Source: Scleromitrula shiraiana (Eukaryota > Ascomycota > Leotiomycetes > Helotiales > Sclerotiniaceae). From it: a DNA stretch of 64,000 nucleotides. The first letter of the stretch is position 1, and every line of letters starts with the position of its first letter. A program made the position numbers and the translations under genes. The stretch is taken from assembly GCA_028455995.1 (NCBI GenBank), contig JABELC010000003.1, positions 1,674,001-1,738,000 on the forward strand, given 5' to 3'. The notes under the pieces are model-generated. The model saw only the letters and a program-made list of their open reading frames with translations. It searched no databases and was not told where the DNA came from. Below, piece after piece: positions 35,176-47,786 of the stretch.

Positions 35176-38100
35176 CTATTAAATAAAAAAAAGGTTATTT
35201 TAAAAGCTTTTATATAATAATTGTAGTATATAAAATATTAATGATTTTCTAATTTTGCAATATTATAAAATAAACATATAATTTTAAAGATTATATTTAA
35301 TTTGAAATTTGCTTTTAATAAAAATTTAATATAAAATATATAAATTAAAAATATTTTTAATTAAATATATATTTATAATATATTATAAAGATATAATTAA
35401 ATATATTGATATATATTTTATAAAATTGCAAAACAAAGTATAATTTTATAATTTATTTATTAAATAATAAAAAATTTTATTAAAATTGTTTTTTTGTTTT
35501 TATTATTATAGTTTTAAATTATTAGTTTAGATTTTTTAAATGTTTTTGATATATTTTTGTTTTTAATAAAATTAATAAATTTATTATAAAAGATTTGGAT
35601 ATTTTTTAATATATCATTTTCTTTAATAACTTTAAATATATTTTTTTTTAATAAATCATTTATTTTCTTTTTATAAAATAAGTGAAATTAATCTATAATT
35701 GATAAAGAATTTATAATAATATATATATTAAAAATGTTTTTAATAATATAATTATTATTATTATTATTATTAAAGCATATTTAATTATATTTTAGGGTTT
35801 ATTTTTAATGAAGAATTTCGATTATTAGTTTTAAATACAAAATTAGAATAGAAATTAAATTAAAAATAGATTTTTTGTTTAATATATAAATATTTTTTTT
35901 TAATTAAAATGTTTTTAAATTATTAAAGTTTTTATTATTAATTAAATTTAGAATAAGATTTTTTATTAATAAAAAATCGATTGTATTATTAAATAGTTTA
36001 TTAAATATTTTAAATTTTTTTTTATATAATTTTATTAAAATATTTTTAAATTTTTTATCAAAATTGTTTATTTTGATTGTATATATTTGATTTTTTATTT
36101 TAATAAATTTATATAATCTATTTTAAATGCTTTTTTTTTGATAAATAAAAATTAAAGATTTGAATTTAAAATTATATAAATAAAATATAAATAATTTATT
36201 ATATTAATATAAAATATTTATTATTATATATTTAATATGTTTTTTTTATATTTTATTTATTACTTTATTAATTATAGTGGTATACTATAAAATGAATAAA
36301 ATAAAGAAATCGAAGGATATTAAATGGAGAAATATACCAAATATTAATAAAATAAAGATAAAATTATTTAAATTAATAATATTATTAATAATTTTAATGA
36401 TTATTTGTAATTTTATATTTTTATTGATTTTTTTAATGTTTTTGAGTTTTTTAATAATAATTATATATGTTTATCAAATTATTTTATAGTAATGTTTAAT
36501 CATTTTAATAGAGTAATAGACTTTAATAGATATACATTTAATTTTAATTATAATTATATGAGCATTATTAATAAAGTCTTTTTTTATAAAATAAATTTTT
36601 TAATTATAAATAATTAATTTAGAAAGGTTGTTATAAATATTAATTTATATAAAGCAAAATATATTTTATATTATTATTATTAATAAATCTTTAATAAAAT
36701 ATATAATATTGAACTAGATTATTTTATTAATAATATAAAAAATAGAATTATTATTAATATACATTATATCAATTATAATAATAAAGTTAAATTTTATATT
36801 ATTATAAAATTTAAATTTAAATCTTTTAGATTTATCGATATAAAACTAGTATTTTTTATAATATTTGATAAATTATTTTAATTATTTATAATTAAATTCA
36901 TTTTTATAATTAATATAATTAAATAAATTATATAGCTTTTTAATAAAGAGATATTTTATTTGTTTATAAATATAACATAGTTCGATTTCAAATAAATAAC
37001 ATTTTTTATTTGTATTTAATAATTTTACAATAGATTACTAGAATTCTTATAATAAAATTAACTAATCAATAAATATATATTTATAATATTTAATAATTTT
37101 CTATATTTTATTATTAATATATTAAAATTTATTTTTAATATTATTAAATAAAATTTAAATATAATTTATATTTATAAAATTTAATAAAAATAAAATATTA
37201 ATATTAATAATATAAATATCAATTATATTAATTAGACTAATAATTAAAATAGTTTTAATAAAAAAGATATTATTAAAACCAAATTTAAAATTTATAGTTA
37301 AATTTGAAATTTTTATATTAATTCAAATAAATTTTTATAATATTAAAAATGATTTATAATTAATAATTGATTATTTTATAATATTAAAATCAATTATTAT
37401 ATTGATAAATTTATGTTTATTATAATATTTAATTTATAAATAGATTTCGAGTTTTTAATTAATTTCGCTAATATAAATATATAAAATAATTAGATTATTA
37501 AATTTTATAATAAAATTATTATAATTATTATTTATAATAATATAAAAACTATATAAAATAATAAATACTTTAATATTATTATTATTATTATTATTATCAA
37601 AATATAATTCTAATTAAAATGCTTCCATTTTTTTGATTATATAAATAAAATTATTATTATTATTATATTTGTTTTGAATATATTGATTATAATTTTTATT
37701 AAAATTTTGTATATTATTAGAGTTAAATCTTGATTTTATTTTTTAGTTAAATTTTTTTTTTATAATAGTTTGTTTTTTAAAGATATATTTAATTGATTAG
37801 TATTTTTTTTTTTTATAAATATAATATGTTTTTTGTTTTTGATTATAATAATTATTATTAAATTAAAGAATTTGATTATTAAAATATATATTTTTGTTTT
37901 GAAATTGAAAATTATTATTATTTTAATTATTTTTTTAAAATTGTTGATTATTAAAATTTTATTTGATTATATTATTATTTTTCTTTTTAAAGAATGATTT
38001 ATTTTTAGATTTGATTTTTATATTTTTTATATTATAATAGATATATAAATCTTTATAGTTATAACGATAAATATTTTAAATAAATTAGAATATCTTTAAA

Positions 38101-40640
38101 AATATATAAAATAATTTTAATAAATTATAAAAAGTTTTATTATATAAATAAAATTATTATATATTTTTAATAATAGTCTGAATTTTATGATATATATTTT
38201 ATTAAATAAAATTTTATATAATTATTTAATTAATTTTAATAGATTATTTACGATAATAATATAAAGAATAATTTTAAATTAGTTATTATATATATCATGC
38301 TTTTATTTTTTATTTTTAAATATTTTCTAGAATTTTTTAATAATTATTTTTTAATTAATATTTGAATTTTTATACTTAATAATATTATAATAATATTTTT
38401 AAATATTTTTATATAATATAAATAAAATATTAAAATATTTATATTATTTAAATAAGTTAATTTGTTTATAGTTATTTTTATAAATAATTGATTTATATTT
38501 GATACTATTTATTTAATTATTATATTTATTATTATTTAATATATAATGTTTTATAAGGTTTTTAAGTTATTTATTAATATTAAATAAAATAAGGTTAATT
38601 TTAAAATCTTTAAAATTTAAATAATTAAAAAGATTATTTTTAAAATCGAAATTGGGGTTAGGATTAAAGTTATTATTATTATTATTTTTTTTTTTGGTAA
38701 ATATTGATTTGGGATTGGGTTTTTTAAAGTTAGATAATTTTTTCAATATTATTTGTTTTTTTATTTGCTTTTTTTATCTTTTTTGCCTTTATCTTTAATT
38801 TTATCTTTTTCTTAAATAAAGTTGATAATAAAGTTTTTTTTATTTTTTTTTTTTAAATTATTGAGTTTTTTAATTATTATAATAAAAATATTTGATTATA
38901 TATTAAATTATATATTGCGAATTGTTGTTTTTATCGTTTTTAAAATCTATTTAAATAAGGTTTTAAAAAGAAATATAAAGATTAAATTAATATTAATATT
39001 AAAATTAATAAAAATATTAATATTAAATTTTTATAAAAATCATTTAAAAAATCATAAAATAAAAAAATTCTTTTTTTAGATTATAATAAAATATTTTAAA
39101 ATCTAGTTTATAAAATCGTTTTTGAATATTTATAAAATATTGTTATTAAAAATATAATAATAAATATATTTTAAAATCTTAAATCAAATATATAATAAAA
39201 AAATCTTATTATTGAAATTATTTTTAAAATTAAATTTGTTTTTAAATAATTTATAAAACTTATTATATTTTTCAAAGTCTTAATTAAAGAAAGAATAATT
39301 TAGGGAAAAAGGGTTTTTTTTTGTTATATTGATTTAAAAAAAGAAGTTAGATAAAAGAATTTATACAAATAATTAAAAAGAAATATCATATTTTAATAAA
39401 AAGAATAAATTTTTTATTATTATATAAAAAAGGGTTAAAAAGGAGAAAAGAGAGAAAAAAAATGGATTATTATAAAGTAATAAAGATTTATTTATTTTTA
39501 AAAAATATTTCTAAATTTTTATAGATTTTATTAATTTAGAGGCAATAATATCTTTAAATAAAAATCAAAGTTTTTTAATATAATTTCTATAAATCCAAAA
39601 ATAATGAATATATAAAAAAAAAAATAAAAAAAAATAAAAAAAAAATAATAAAAAAGATTTTATCATTATTAAAATTTTAAGAATATTATAGAAATTATTA
39701 AAAAATGTTTTGAAGAAATAGGAATTAAAGAATTTAAAATATTAAAAGATTGAATTTTTAAAGAAATTAGGCTAAAAATATATATGATAAATATAGAAAT
39801 TTATAATATCACTTTGATATTTATATATTCTATTTTAATATTATATATTATTTTTAATCAAAACGCTTTGCTAATATTTCAAGTTCAATTTTAGTCTCTT
39901 CAAAAATATTTCTACTATTATAATATCGTTTTGATATTTGTAATATCTAATCTATATAGTATTAATTAATATAGTTTTATTTTAATTAAATTATACAATT
40001 ATAATATTATAATTTATATTTGATATTTTTATTATTGATTTATTTATAATATAAATTATCAAATCGTATATATATACAACTGTAATCACATGCTTGTCAC
40101 ATGCTATCTTATAATCTATATCCCAATATTAATAATAGTATATATTAAAAAGTAATATAAATATATTTTTAAATTCTATAATTTTTTATAGAAAATCATC
40201 TTTTTTAAGATTTTTTTTAAAATAATAAAATTATTGATTTTTATAAGAAATAAAATCTAAGTTTATAGCTTTATAATTTAAAGCTATATTTATATAGATT
40301 AAATCAAATTAATAAAAAGTTAAATAAATTTTTAATTAATAAAAATTTATGTTAAATAATTTTATAATGTGAAATCAATAATAAAATCATTTTAAATATA
40401 ATTTTAAATCGATAAATTCTAGTCGAAGTTTATTTGAAGTTTATTTGAGGTTAATTTGTGAGTTTAAATTTGATTATTTTATATTAAAATTTGATTATTT
40501 TATATTATATGAAATTCAATTTTTAATTAATTATAAGTTTAATATGTCGGTATTTGAAATTTTAATGTGGTTAAAAATTAAAATAGCCGATTTCCTAAAG
40601 TTCATTCAGGGAAATCATTGAATTCTATTTAGGTTCGCTC
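35176..40640 (-). mobile_element. RIP-degraded Ty1/copia fragment beside the gypsy element
   Basis: AT-collapsed DNA whose minus strand yields copia landmarks in order from high to low coordinate: an Asn/Gln-rich gag tail and CCHC zinc knuckle (37780-37835), a protease/pre-integrase region (36930-37330) and an integrase core (36520-36830). Only about 1.3 kb remains before the gypsy terminal repeat at 35175, too little for the rest of integrase plus reverse transcriptase and RNase H, so the 3' part of the element is missing, perhaps lost when the gypsy copy arrived. The right border with normal DNA is near 40600-40640. Inactive. Confidence 0.75.
36520..37835 (-). pseudogene. Copia gag-pol fossil: zinc knuckle, protease, integrase core
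   Basis: On the minus strand the zinc knuckle reads YYIYKKKKY.SIKY where copia has C-Y-V-C-x4-C-x-S-x-x-H; every Cys has become Tyr (TGT to TAT), as RIP predicts. Further on, a protease-side match KFGFNNIFFIKTI and the string ILFNNIKNKF fit copia protein between protease and integrase, then ELCYIYKQIKYLFIKKLYNL aligns with the EL.RLHRR.GH...RL..L pre-integrase zinc motif. The integrase core reads FNFIIIIDIMYINNNSIFYI, like F.FEI.VDIMYLDGKPVLHV. Stops interrupt it throughout. Confidence 0.8.
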
Positions 40641-41187
40641 TCTGAATACGTGATACTGTAGGGGATTAGGTGGGTAGTTGATTCGATGAGTAATTGGTGT
40701 CGGTCGGTTAATTAGTCGGTCTCTTTCGCTAAGTAGTTAGTTGCAGTGCTAGAAGTAGCGTCTTCAATGTTTTTGATACATATCATGGTAATGCAAATCA
40801 GTGAGTGAGATTTATCTATTTGATCTTCGAACTTATTTTACATGTTTATCCCTTGTGCCAAATCTCCAAAATCTAATCATTTCCTTTTCGTAGGTCGACT
40901 TGATATATCTAGATGTGAATATAACTATCCTACCAAAACAGCGACTAACACTTCAGGGTCTTTTTTTCCCACCAGCTCCTGCAGCTGTGAAAAAATCAGA
41001 TTTCCAAATCTGAAGAAGGAGACTCAGGAAGTGAAGACTCAAAAAGCGCTTCAGTTTTCGTTAGTAAGTAGCATGATGCATACATATTGACACTAAACAA
41101 TCCATCCATTAGCAAGTGGAGTACGAAAAGAGAGAAAGGCATGTTCAAAAAGGGGGCTGGTAGATTGGGGATGATTGAAAATAGGTC
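40641..41187. other. Border of AT block and BTA1 3' flank
   Basis: Composition returns to normal at about 40640. The stretch CTGAATACGTGATACTGTAG at 40642 resembles one at the right border of the first AT block (4612). Short open frames at 40842 and 41087 lie antisense to or beyond the BTA1 stop and look like chance. Confidence 0.5.
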
Positions 41188-43786
41188 TTACCGATCGATA
41201 CAAGCACCTCCAATTCTGGCACCCACCCTCTTTGCTCTAAATGCCATACTCTCAAATAATCCAATATACCACGGTTCCAGAGCGGCTGATCTCAAGAGTA
41301 CTCGTCCACCTACCATTAATACTCTATTGATCTCTCGAATTTGTGATTCCGCTTCCCCGTTGGAGGATTGTGGTTCAAACCAATCCATACTATCCATCAA
41401 TACAGCAATGGTCAAAGACTCAGAGGTCAATCGACTGAGAACCTCTAAAATTTCATCTGTATGAATTCTCAATCCATCAAATGCTCCCAGACCACTTAAC
41501 TTCCGATGTGCGTTAGGACTCAAATACTCTGGGTGACATTTTTGAGTATAGGATCCTTGAAGACAGACTAGATAGTATGGATTATCGTAACCAATGAGCG
41601 AGGTTTCAATCACAGGATCAAGTGTAGATACCATGTACTCCCAAATCGCACGTCCCTTTACAGAGCGCAATTTATCGGGGGAATATCTTTGCGAAGAGGC
41701 ACAATCAACAGGAGATTCTGAGGCGAGATAATCAGCACATATCATATCGAGTTGATTTTGCGGAACCCCAAGGGCTTTCCAGAGAAATGTTTCAGATGAA
41801 ATAAGTAGGTAGGAAAAAATTCTAGATAGAAGATAGGGACGGATTTTAAGATGCCAAATCTCGCGTTGTTCGATTAGAGTACTTGCGTTGATTAGCTCAC
41901 GAGTAGATTGTGAAAACTGGAGAACTTGGGACAAGATGCGTAGAGTTCGAATCGCGTGACGGGAGCCACCAGTTTCGTAGAGGCCGCGGGAGGAGGTGAA
42001 GATTTGTGTATTCTTGAGCCAATATTGGAATGCTCGAGATGAAAGGTGTGAGGAGAGATGGGTGAGTAAGAGAGATTGAAAATTGGGATGCTTTCCTTGT
42101 CCGAATAGTTTCCAGAAATCAGAGTAGGGGAGGGCGGCGAAAGCAGCAAGTTTGAGCTCCAGCAGATGGTTCTGGTTGGGATTTAGGTCAATGGCGTGGA
42201 TTCGGGCGGGTGATTGAAGAGCATAAGAAAGAATGTTGTCCCCTGCGCTAGTAATGGCTAGAATTTTGTCGGAGGACTGTATGTTCAGAAGACGGGCATC
42301 TACCAGGGAATCCTCCCATGTGAATGCATAAATATATTCCTGGTTGAATTGAGTATGTTTTCTCAACTGATCATTGTAATGTATTCGCCAGTGATGGTTC
42401 TGATAAAAAAATGAAGGAAGTGGTAGATTTGCCGCGAGATTGACGATAGCAGCATCAAACACCTTTGAATGAAGCTCGAGAGGAGTAGATTTCTCGACTT
42501 CGTGGGATAGAGCACGGGTATGATTAATAGGTGACAAGTATGGGGATTCCGTAACAGCAGCATCTAGATGCCCGACAATCTCGTGAGGATAAGTTGATGA
42601 ACTTCCACTACCAGCTAGTGACAACGAAGGTCTTTTAAGACATCCAATCCACATATAGTACGGAATGGAGCCTAAAAGTTGATTTCTCGAATCCGCACTG
42701 AGTATGGTTCCAAAGCAATATTCGAGATAATCTCTACGACCTGCTTCTAGACTCACTCGATCAACATCGAACCAAGCTCGCCAGAAGAGTCGACTTAGCC
42801 AATTTACATGACGGTTGATTACTCCTCCGGTATAGTTCCGAGAGCTGCAATCAACAACCGACTGCACGTAGAAATCTACGACTCCAATTATTCCGGTGGG
42901 AGCAAGAAGTTTCGTGAGTGAATCAATCACAGAATAGAAATCCGGCTAGATTTAATGTTAGCATGAGCCAAACTCCAGAAACAAATAGGACTTACAATCA
43001 TAGAAAGACTATAGGATAACGTTATAAGATCCGCACCACCGATACTTCTCGATCCCCTCGTTGAAGAATAATTGGTATCCAAATTATACGATGGTGACCA
43101 ACTCGTCTCTTGTCCTTCCACATCTTCATAATCCTCCAAGCGAAAAGTTCTAGCATCCTTACATATCACTTTCACGTTTGTCCATCCCAATCTCTTGAAT
43201 CTCTTCCTGGCGACCTCGCAAAGAGAAGGTGAGAAATCAACTAGATAAACGCTTGAGAAGTATTCAGGAACACTCAGATATTTGGACATGGATTCAATAT
43301 TCCAGCCCGTACCGCCCCCGATCTAAGTGTGTTAGTTCTTGGAAATAGAAGATTATGTGAAATAAGTAGACGTACATCAACCCAAATACATTTTTTGTTG
43401 TGACGAGAGTGTTCTCTCGCGTTGTGAATAAGTTGTGCCGCAACTAATGAGAGCATGTCTTCTCTACCTCGTAATAGTCGTTTTCTCGTCGCATCATATA
43501 CATCAGCTTGGGCCTTGTAAAAACTTTCCAAGGCATCTTGCTGGCCATTTTCGGTGCCGTCGCCGTTGTGAGGGTTGAGGAACGAGGCGTAAAAGAATCG
43601 TATGAAGGATTTCAGTGCATTTCTATCACTCTCTTCCTTTATTTTCTTTGTGTCTGTCCATCCAGATGTTTGGATACGTGTGGACTGGGAGAAGATTATA
43701 CTGATAAAGAATAATAAAAGTACTCCAATTGTTAGAATTTGGTAATGAGGGTTTTGAGAGAGGGCTTCAAGGGTAAGAAAAGCCAT
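41188..43786 (-). CDS. BTA1: Betaine lipid (DGTS) synthase, fused BtaB/BtaA type
   Basis: Exons 43786-43376, 43322-42996 and 42945-41188 (introns 53 and 50 nt) give 831 residues. An N-terminal membrane anchor (ILTIGVLLLFFISIIF) precedes a methyltransferase domain whose SAM-binding loop is WVDIGGGTGWNIE near residue 140, and a C-terminal DUF3419 domain with FTWEDSLVDARLL (about 455), ITSAGDNILSY (about 480) and IDLNPNQNHLLELK (about 500). In Bta1 the C-terminal part moves the 3-amino-3-carboxypropyl group of SAM to diacylglycerol and the N-terminal part N-methylates the product, giving DGTS, a phosphorus-free substitute for phosphatidylcholine usually induced by phosphate starvation. Both domains look intact. 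The stop lies only about 550 bp from RIP-collapsed DNA. Confidence 0.92.
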
Positions 43787-45035
43787 GATAATCTCTCATT
43801 GTCTGATGATTAATGTTGTGGTGGATGTCAAAGTTTTCAATAAGTGCGGATAATGAACAATAGTTACCAGAAAGGAAGGAGAAAGAGAGGAGAAATATGG
43901 CGGGGTTCTGGTATGATATAAAGGTCCCTGAAAGGTAACCAAATACAAAACCTAGTGAATGAATCGTTCTACTGCTCTAAAAGCTCAGTGTATCTCCAAA
44001 TCTATGTTGCAAGTACTCTGTCAATCCACCAATCAACCTGGGGACATAGGTACCTATCGAAACGGCACATGCCATTGTGCGTGCCAATCCATGGATTTTG
44101 GAGTAGCTTGGAAAAACTGCTCGCCCTATTTTCTTTCCAATGTGTACTATGGATGAAAAGCACTTGCATGCGGTGATCGTTTGTAAAGGAAATATCGTGT
44201 GCGAGGTCGTTGCAAAATTATGCTCAACCACTTCCACTTCTAGGCCAATCAAAACTGGAAGGGAGCGGTAGGTCCGAGAGTCCTTGTATTACACCTTCTC
44301 CAAAACTTGTGTATATCGGGTCAGGTCCCCTGACACGCCGCCTCTTCTTTATGATCTTTTATTTTAATAATATTGTTGGATCATATGTTAGATCACATGT
44401 TTTAAATCACATGTTTTAAAAAGCTTGTTCAAAAGCTTAAATTTTACTCAATCAATTATTTTAAAATATCGATTTTAACCAATCATTTATGTTAAAAAAG
44501 TGCTAAGATTCTTTCAAGACGCTAGTAAAATCACCCTTGTATCATACTAAAAAAAAAAATGAGTAGACTCATATAAAACCTCTCTTTTTGTAAACAAAAA
44601 GAAGAGGCATACTTCACCATATCACTTGTTATTATTATTAGACACATGTGCATATAGTGCATATAGTGCATATAGTGCATAGTTATGTAGATGATGTTCG
44701 AAAAGACATGTGCATGAATGAAGGAATTCGAATCGTCCGAATCGTCGAGTTGCATTGACCAATCAGAGATCAGCAGGGCCGCACGTAGCTAATTATTGGC
44801 TGGCTCTACTAGTCTCCGAAATTGAAAGAAAAGTAACCGGTTGGCTACCGGATGTGTATCAATGAGAATTCATTCAAGGCTAGAAGTGAGCCTACTCTAC
44901 TAATTGACTATACAGTGATGACCTTAATCTTAATTACGTGATGGGTGGAATGAAGGCCCAAATCGCCAAACTCCTCAAACAAAGATGAAGAATCCCAGAA
45001 CTTTTCCGAGGATTGAATATCCATACATATAATAC
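43787..45035. other. Intergenic between BTA1 and NOC2
   Basis: About 1.25 kb: BTA1 promoter on the left and NOC2 3' flank on the right. Contains an AT-rich stretch with repeated TCACATGTTTTA (44390-44420), and CATATAGTG repeats near 44650-44680. Open frames here are short and on both strands; none supported. Confidence 0.6.
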
Positions 45036-47339
45036 CTACTCTTCGTCCTCGCTCTCATCATCTTCAAAACCAGCCTCCGAGTCTTCCTCCTCCTCCTCGG
45101 AATCTTCTTCACTGCCCTCTACCTCCTTTTCCTTCTCCCTTTCTAACTTTCTCTTTCTATCCTCTTCTCTCCTGCCCTCTTCCAACATCTTGGCCTTCTC
45201 TTCCTTCTGCTTTCTTTGTCCAACAACATATGCGCCCAGTGGTGTCTTCTCCCATCCAAAACCCTTCAAGAAACCATCTACGCCGGCTCGATCGTTAGGT
45301 GCAAAGTCGACCTTTGCCCTCTTTCCTTCAACCCATTTTGAATTTGCCTCCAATTTCTGAATGAGAAGTACTATCATTGAGTTGACTTTGCTGTTTTTAT
45401 TTCCGGAACTCTTGTTAGAAGCATCCTTCAACCATCGCTTCAACATGACAATAACTGGCAATGCAAGTTCTGGGAATGCGACACTGGTTGACCAAAGAAC
45501 GAAGAACTCGGAAAGCAATTCGGAAACTTGTTCACCAACGCCATCTTGGTAGATGCGGGTACGAAGATATGACTTTTGTGCCTTGTAATTTGACGCGAAA
45601 TCTAAACTCTTTTGTGTGCTGGGCTTCGGTGGCTTCTTCATCTCAGCAGAATTGAGGACTTCGAGCAATGCAGAGGCCAATGGTATATATGTACCGGTAG
45701 CTCGAGAAAGACGAAGGAGAGAGCGCGTGAGATGGAATCTTAGAGGGAAGTAAGTAGATGTTGGGATGAGACGCAATGCTCCAAGTGTAACTTGAACAGT
45801 CGGGTAAATGAGTGGTCGAAGTTGAGATTCTTTTCCAGCTTCAGCTTCCTTAATCGAGTTGCAGTGTTCAGAAAGAACGCATGACCAAAAGTCAAGGGAA
45901 TGAACATATTGCCAATTGTATACAGTTTTATACGATTCCTTCTGGTTGTTTGTGATGCTGCTTCTCAAATGAATTGCCAATTGTCGGATGAAAGTGAATC
46001 CGGTAGTATAACCAATACTCTGATCAATACCCCATAATTCAGCAGCAGAGTTTTTCATAAGATTTATTCCCTGGATCGTGTGGATAGTGGTATTCCGACT
46101 ACCTTTAATTAATCCTTGGTAGACTGTCTTCATGACAGCTTCACGTAGTCCTGCATCACCAATAATTGCCAAGCGTCGAACAACTAGGAAAGCAGTGATT
46201 CGTGTTGCTTCAGTGCTTGAAGCATCCGACCAGATATCTACCACAGTCTTTACGACATTCTTGAGAACCTTCTTGAAAGATGAAAGGTATGGAAGCAGTG
46301 GTATGATTGAGGAAAGGGTGAGTTTGAGAGTTGGTGCATCCGATAGAGATGTGAGAAGGTGTTGGACAGATGTAATGTGAGATTTGAGAAGTGGTGAAAG
46401 TGTTTTAAATTTCTTCGAGTCTGTTGATACTCGAACTTTGCCAGCGGCACTCTCCTTGACCGGGAGATGGTGATTGAGGACTTCGGGAACATGCTTTAAG
46501 GTGGTAAGAAGGAGGTCATGATATACCTCTGGATTTGATATCGAGTATTTGTATTCCTTTCCATCATCTTCATTGACATGAGAAGCTGCTCTGAAAGCTA
46601 GAACGACTTGTCGCATGGATCGCAAAGACTGTTGCTCAACCATTGCCTTTTTCCACTTCTGTACCATCGCCATTGTAACCTCGGAAACATCTTCTTCGGC
46701 CTCTTCCTCCTCCTCTTCCTCCTCCTTCTTGCCCTTTTTGGATTTCTTTTGTTTCTTCTTTTTCGGCTGGGATTCGTCGTCACTGCCACTCAATGCATCA
46801 ACTTCAGCGAAATCGGCATCGTCGAAATCTAAAGCTTCGGGGTCATTTTCCTTGAGGTATTTGTAGAATTCAGGATCCTTTTCTGCCAAAGCATCCATAG
46901 CGCTTTTGCTCATTCCGGTAGCTTCTTCATCGCTGCCATCTTCACTATCGCTCATTACTGGTGCTTCGCCGACTGAATCGTCATCAGAGGACTCATCCTC
47001 TTCAGGCTCTGATCTCTTCCTCTTGCCTAGTTTCTCGGCGGCGTTCTTAGATTTTGGTTTTTTCGTTAGAGTTTCTGGAACCTCGAATCCACCCTGAAAG
47101 AAATCGTCGACGCTCATCTTTCCAAATGCATCTTCCTTCGCAGGTACCTTGGTTTTCGACTTCTCTTCTCCATCTTCTTTTCCGCCTAAAAATTCGGCAT
47201 CTTTAGCATTTCGTATCTGACGCTTTGCTTTCATTTGTTGTCGTTGCTTAAACTTCACACCTGCTTTTCGCATCTCCAATACATCCTTAAGGTGATTCTT
47301 CTCGAATTTACGAGTGGACTTTTTCGTACTTTTCGCCAT
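45036..47339 (-). CDS. NOC2: Nucleolar complex protein 2 (ribosome biogenesis)
   Basis: One exon of 767 residues. Known role: Noc2 pairs with Noc1 in the nucleolus and Noc3 in the nucleoplasm to mature and move pre-60S particles. The N-terminus is lysine-rich (MAKSTKKSTRKFEKNHLKDV), residues about 110-240 carry acidic and Lys-rich nuclear-signal-like runs (QPKKKKQKKSKKGKK, EEEEEEEEAEED) and the motif DPEFYKYLKENDPEALDFD, a Noc2 signature. Residues about 240-650 are the helical Noc2 domain (LRLIPTSTYFPLRFHLTRSL, TYIPLASALLEVL). The C-terminus is highly acidic. Length fits yeast (710) and other fungi. It is divergent from VPS28 across about 450 bp. Confidence 0.95.
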   Translation of the reverse strand: MAKSTKKSTRKFEKNHLKDVLEMRKAGVKFKQRQQMKAKRQIRNAKDAEFLGGKEDGEEKSKTKVPAKEDAFGKMSVDDFFQGGFEVPETLTKKPKSKNAAEKLGKRKRSEPEEDESSDDDSVGEAPVMSDSEDGSDEEATGMSKSAMDALAEKDPEFYKYLKENDPEALDFDDADFAEVDALSGSDDESQPKKKKQKKSKKGKKEEEEEEEEAEEDVSEVTMAMVQKWKKAMVEQQSLRSMRQVVLAFRAASHVNEDDGKEYKYSISNPEVYHDLLLTTLKHVPEVLNHHLPVKESAAGKVRVSTDSKKFKTLSPLLKSHITSVQHLLTSLSDAPTLKLTLSSIIPLLPYLSSFKKVLKNVVKTVVDIWSDASSTEATRITAFLVVRRLAIIGDAGLREAVMKTVYQGLIKGSRNTTIHTIQGINLMKNSAAELWGIDQSIGYTTGFTFIRQLAIHLRSSITNNQKESYKTVYNWQYVHSLDFWSCVLSEHCNSIKEAEAGKESQLRPLIYPTVQVTLGALRLIPTSTYFPLRFHLTRSLLRLSRATGTYIPLASALLEVLNSAEMKKPPKPSTQKSLDFASNYKAQKSYLRTRIYQDGVGEQVSELLSEFFVLWSTSVAFPELALPVIVMLKRWLKDASNKSSGNKNSKVNSMIVLLIQKLEANSKWVEGKRAKVDFAPNDRAGVDGFLKGFGWEKTPLGAYVVGQRKQKEEKAKMLEEGRREEDRKRKLEREKEKEVEGSEEDSEEEEEDSEAGFEDDESEDEE

Positions 47340-47786
47340 GTTGAGAATTGGATTATTTGTATGTGATTAAGGAAGTCTCAAACTTTTTTTTTCTGCACAG
47401 GAAATAATTACAATAACTGCGATAACCTAGTCTATATCGGGCAAATACTGCCAATCCACTATCGCAAAGCGGTGAACTTTCGGTCCCCAAGGAACTCCTA
47501 ACCTTGGGAAGTTCTACACTTGAGATCAAGAACATACTTATATTTCGATCAACCATATGATTGAATATAACATTATCAAATACTGATAGAGAAGAAATAA
47601 CTTGCCTGCGTTGACCTCGTATTAAAATCTAACGTTTCAGATACTATTTAATAAGTATACTTTTGGGTATTGAACCACTGATTCGAGCAGCTTTTGGCAC
47701 CCAAGCTCCCCTCACCAAAGCTATACCGTCAGGGCAATGATCAGTTACAGACTTCCACAAGAGCATATCAATCCTACTCGAACAAC
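47340..47786. promoter_or_regulatory. Divergent promoter NOC2/VPS28
   Basis: The 447 bp between the two divergent start codons must hold both promoters. A poly-T/C tract at 47383-47392 sits 45-55 bp before NOC2. No factor site is claimed. Confidence 0.55.

Noticed and set aside
38822..39079. 85-codon open frame of Ile/Leu/Lys/Phe
   Set aside because: Composition artefact in the RIP-degraded copia fragment, not a membrane protein.
43955..44252. Overlapping frames of 65-91 codons on both strands near 44 kb
   Set aside because: No domain, no splice structure, and mutually overlapping; likely chance in the BTA1 upstream region.
47694..47786. Upstream extension of VPS28
   Set aside because: No ATG, and MYQNRQAYAPTP is the conserved Vps28 start.
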